Shown: one piece after another, positions 63,260 through 64,000 of the stretch
Layout of the letters: every line of letters starts with the position of its first letter
Position numbering within the stretch: position 1 is the stretch's first letter
Source: DASYAN01 sp034431765
Lineage (GTDB): Bacteria > Chloroflexota > Ktedonobacteria > Ktedonobacterales > Ktedonobacteraceae
NCBI GenBank assembly: GCA_034431765.1
Contig: DAOUDD010000010.1
Coordinates: 27,852 to 91,851, forward strand
Length of the DNA stretch: 64,000 bases
Direction: 5' to 3'
Program-made: the position numbers and the translations under genes
The notes under the pieces: generated by a model
What the model was told of the DNA's origin: nothing
The model's input: the letters and a program-made list of their open reading frames with translations, nothing else
Databases searched by the model: none

Positions 63260-63754
63260 ATGACTACATGCACATTGGAATACCAGATCCGTCAGGCCGT
63301 GTATAGCGATGTAGCAGACTTAGCCCGTCTGCGTTGGAATTTTTCAGATCAGACAGGCCATACTTTTGAGACGTTTTATCAAGAGTTTGCAACGTTTCTC
63401 CAACAGGCTCTTACTAGCGAAAGATGGACTGTGTGGGTAGCAGAACATAGCGAACGGATTATCGCAAACATTTATATCCAACGAGTCCAGAAAGTTCCTC
63501 GTCCGGGTCGCCCTAAAATGTATTGGGGATATGTAACGAATGTTTATGTTGAACCTTTTGCACGCAAACAGGGCATTGGCTCACACATGCTACATATAAT
63601 TCTGCAATGGGCAAGAGACCAGCATATACAGTTTCTCATCGTGTGGCCTGCCGAGGAAAGTGTGAATTTCTATCATCGTGCAGGGTTTGTGCGGAATCAG
63701 GACATCCTCGAATTGGACATACTCACACTGGCCGAAGACCTTTCACAGGAGTAA
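63260..63754 (+). CDS. GNAT family N-acetyltransferase
   Basis: 164 residues. Acetyl-CoA motif VEPFARKQGIGSHMLHIIL (motif A) and the C-terminal NFYHRAGFVRN. N-terminal part RQAVYSDVADLARLRW and an exposed middle strand. The ATG at 63260 has GAGGAG 6 bases upstream; the longer frame start at 63188 overlaps the opposite ORF. It is followed after 7 bases by the APH-type gene, with the pair likely co-transcribed. Substrate unknown, possibly an aminoglycoside or a small amine. Confidence 0.87.
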   Translation: MTTCTLEYQIRQAVYSDVADLARLRWNFSDQTGHTFETFYQEFATFLQQALTSERWTVWVAEHSERIIANIYIQRVQKVPRPGRPKMYWGYVTNVYVEPFARKQGIGSHMLHIILQWARDQHIQFLIVWPAEESVNFYHRAGFVRNQDILELDILTLAEDLSQE

Positions 63755-63761
63755 GAGCTAG

Positions 63762-64000
63762 ATGATAGAACACCTCAAGATTACAGCAGAAACTTTCCCT
63801 GAAGAGATCAAAACGTTTCTGGGAACAGTACACTCCCTCACTTATCCACGTCAGGGCTGCACATCTGATATTGTTATTGTGCAGTGCGAGCGTGGAATGT
63901 ACGTTGTGAAACGCTCACGAGGTGAACAATTTAGCAGGTGGGTGGCGCGAGAATATGAGGTACTTCAAGCGCTTCGAGAGATTGCACTCCCTCTTCCACG
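63762..64000 (+). CDS. APH-type phosphotransferase, N-terminal part (runs off the window)
   Basis: 79 codons from the ATG at 63762 to the edge. The kinase-like N-lobe is visible: GCTSDIVIVQCERG, the ATP-binding lysine in YVVKRSRGEQF, and REYEVLQALREIALPLP. This is the layout of the aminoglycoside/homoserine-type phosphotransferase family. AGGAG 10 bases upstream, overlapping the end of the GNAT gene. Substrate unknown. Confidence 0.8.
   Translation, partial: MIEHLKITAETFPEEIKTFLGTVHSLTYPRQGCTSDIVIVQCERGMYVVKRSRGEQFSRWVAREYEVLQALREIALPLP

Overview
The window looks like chromosomal DNA from a filamentous or spore-forming member of the Chloroflexota, most likely class Ktedonobacteria. This is inferred from the gene mix: a CYP102-type P450-reductase fusion, eukaryotic-type Ser/Thr kinase, F420/LLM-type oxidoreductases, multi-domain Fe-S/cNMP-binding protein, moderate GC, and many loosely spaced single genes with long AT-rich intergenic stretches. 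No rRNA, CRISPR array or phage was seen. There are two tRNA genes (Gln-UUG, His-GUG), one IS5-type insertion sequence and several gene relics.

Layout. 0-5.4 kb: a secreted/anchored S41 protease, then a minus-strand block glmU, a CBS-domain (CNNM/CorC) membrane protein and HMG-CoA lyase. 5.5-7 kb: tRNA-Gln, an exported ferritin-like protein and a small membrane protein. 7.2-10.3 kb: a protein-thiocarboxylate cysteine-synthesis cluster (Mec-type JAMM protease, CysM, CysO, and a MoeZ-like activating enzyme with rhodanese). 10.7-16.6 kb: TerC, a Ser/Thr kinase, a secreted propeller-like protein, a methyltransferase and an AhpD-like protein. 16.6-20.6 kb: a 1083-residue P450-reductase fusion behind a TetR regulator, the same order as bm3R1-CYP102A1. 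20.7-27.4 kb: divergent lactate-oxidation (lutC, fused lutB-lutA) and rhamnose (DeoR regulator, isomerase, kinase) operons; rhamnose breakdown yields lactaldehyde and then lactate, so the two halves plausibly form one pathway.

27.4-36.6 kb: DUF2231 and ThuA proteins, a 949-bp IS5-family element next to a DUF4388-like relic, a two-gene redox unit (six-cluster ferredoxin carrying two cyclic-nucleotide-binding domains plus a predicted di-heme b membrane protein), a methyltransferase, an anchored lectin-like protein and a TIM-barrel isomerase. 36.7-47.5 kb: an orphan molybdenum hydroxylase large subunit, an ABCG-like transporter with a second, decayed copy of its tail, two LLM oxidoreductases, a Gfo/Idh/MocA oxidoreductase and a second methyltransferase. 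47.7-53.2 kb: a copper-handling island (cupredoxin lipoprotein, CopC-CopD-YtkA fusion, CopC, DUF2182, Cys-rich DUF1326-like protein, HMA chaperone). 53.6-64 kb: tRNA-His, a truncated GH51 arabinofuranosidase, a GT2 polysaccharide synthase with a small membrane partner, serine acetyltransferase, nucleoside hydrolase, a 6-phosphofructokinase that looks PPi-dependent, two GNAT acetyltransferases, phosphomannomutase, two unknown small ORFs and the start of an APH-type phosphotransferase that runs off the end.

The best candidates for something undescribed are the cNMP-sandwich ferredoxin/di-heme cytochrome pair (30.7-33.5 kb), the cysteine cluster with a capped CysO tail (Gly-Gly-His) and domain-swapped MoeZ, and the copper island that ties DUF2182/DUF1326 proteins to copper genes. 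All calls come from reading the sequence; no database search was run.
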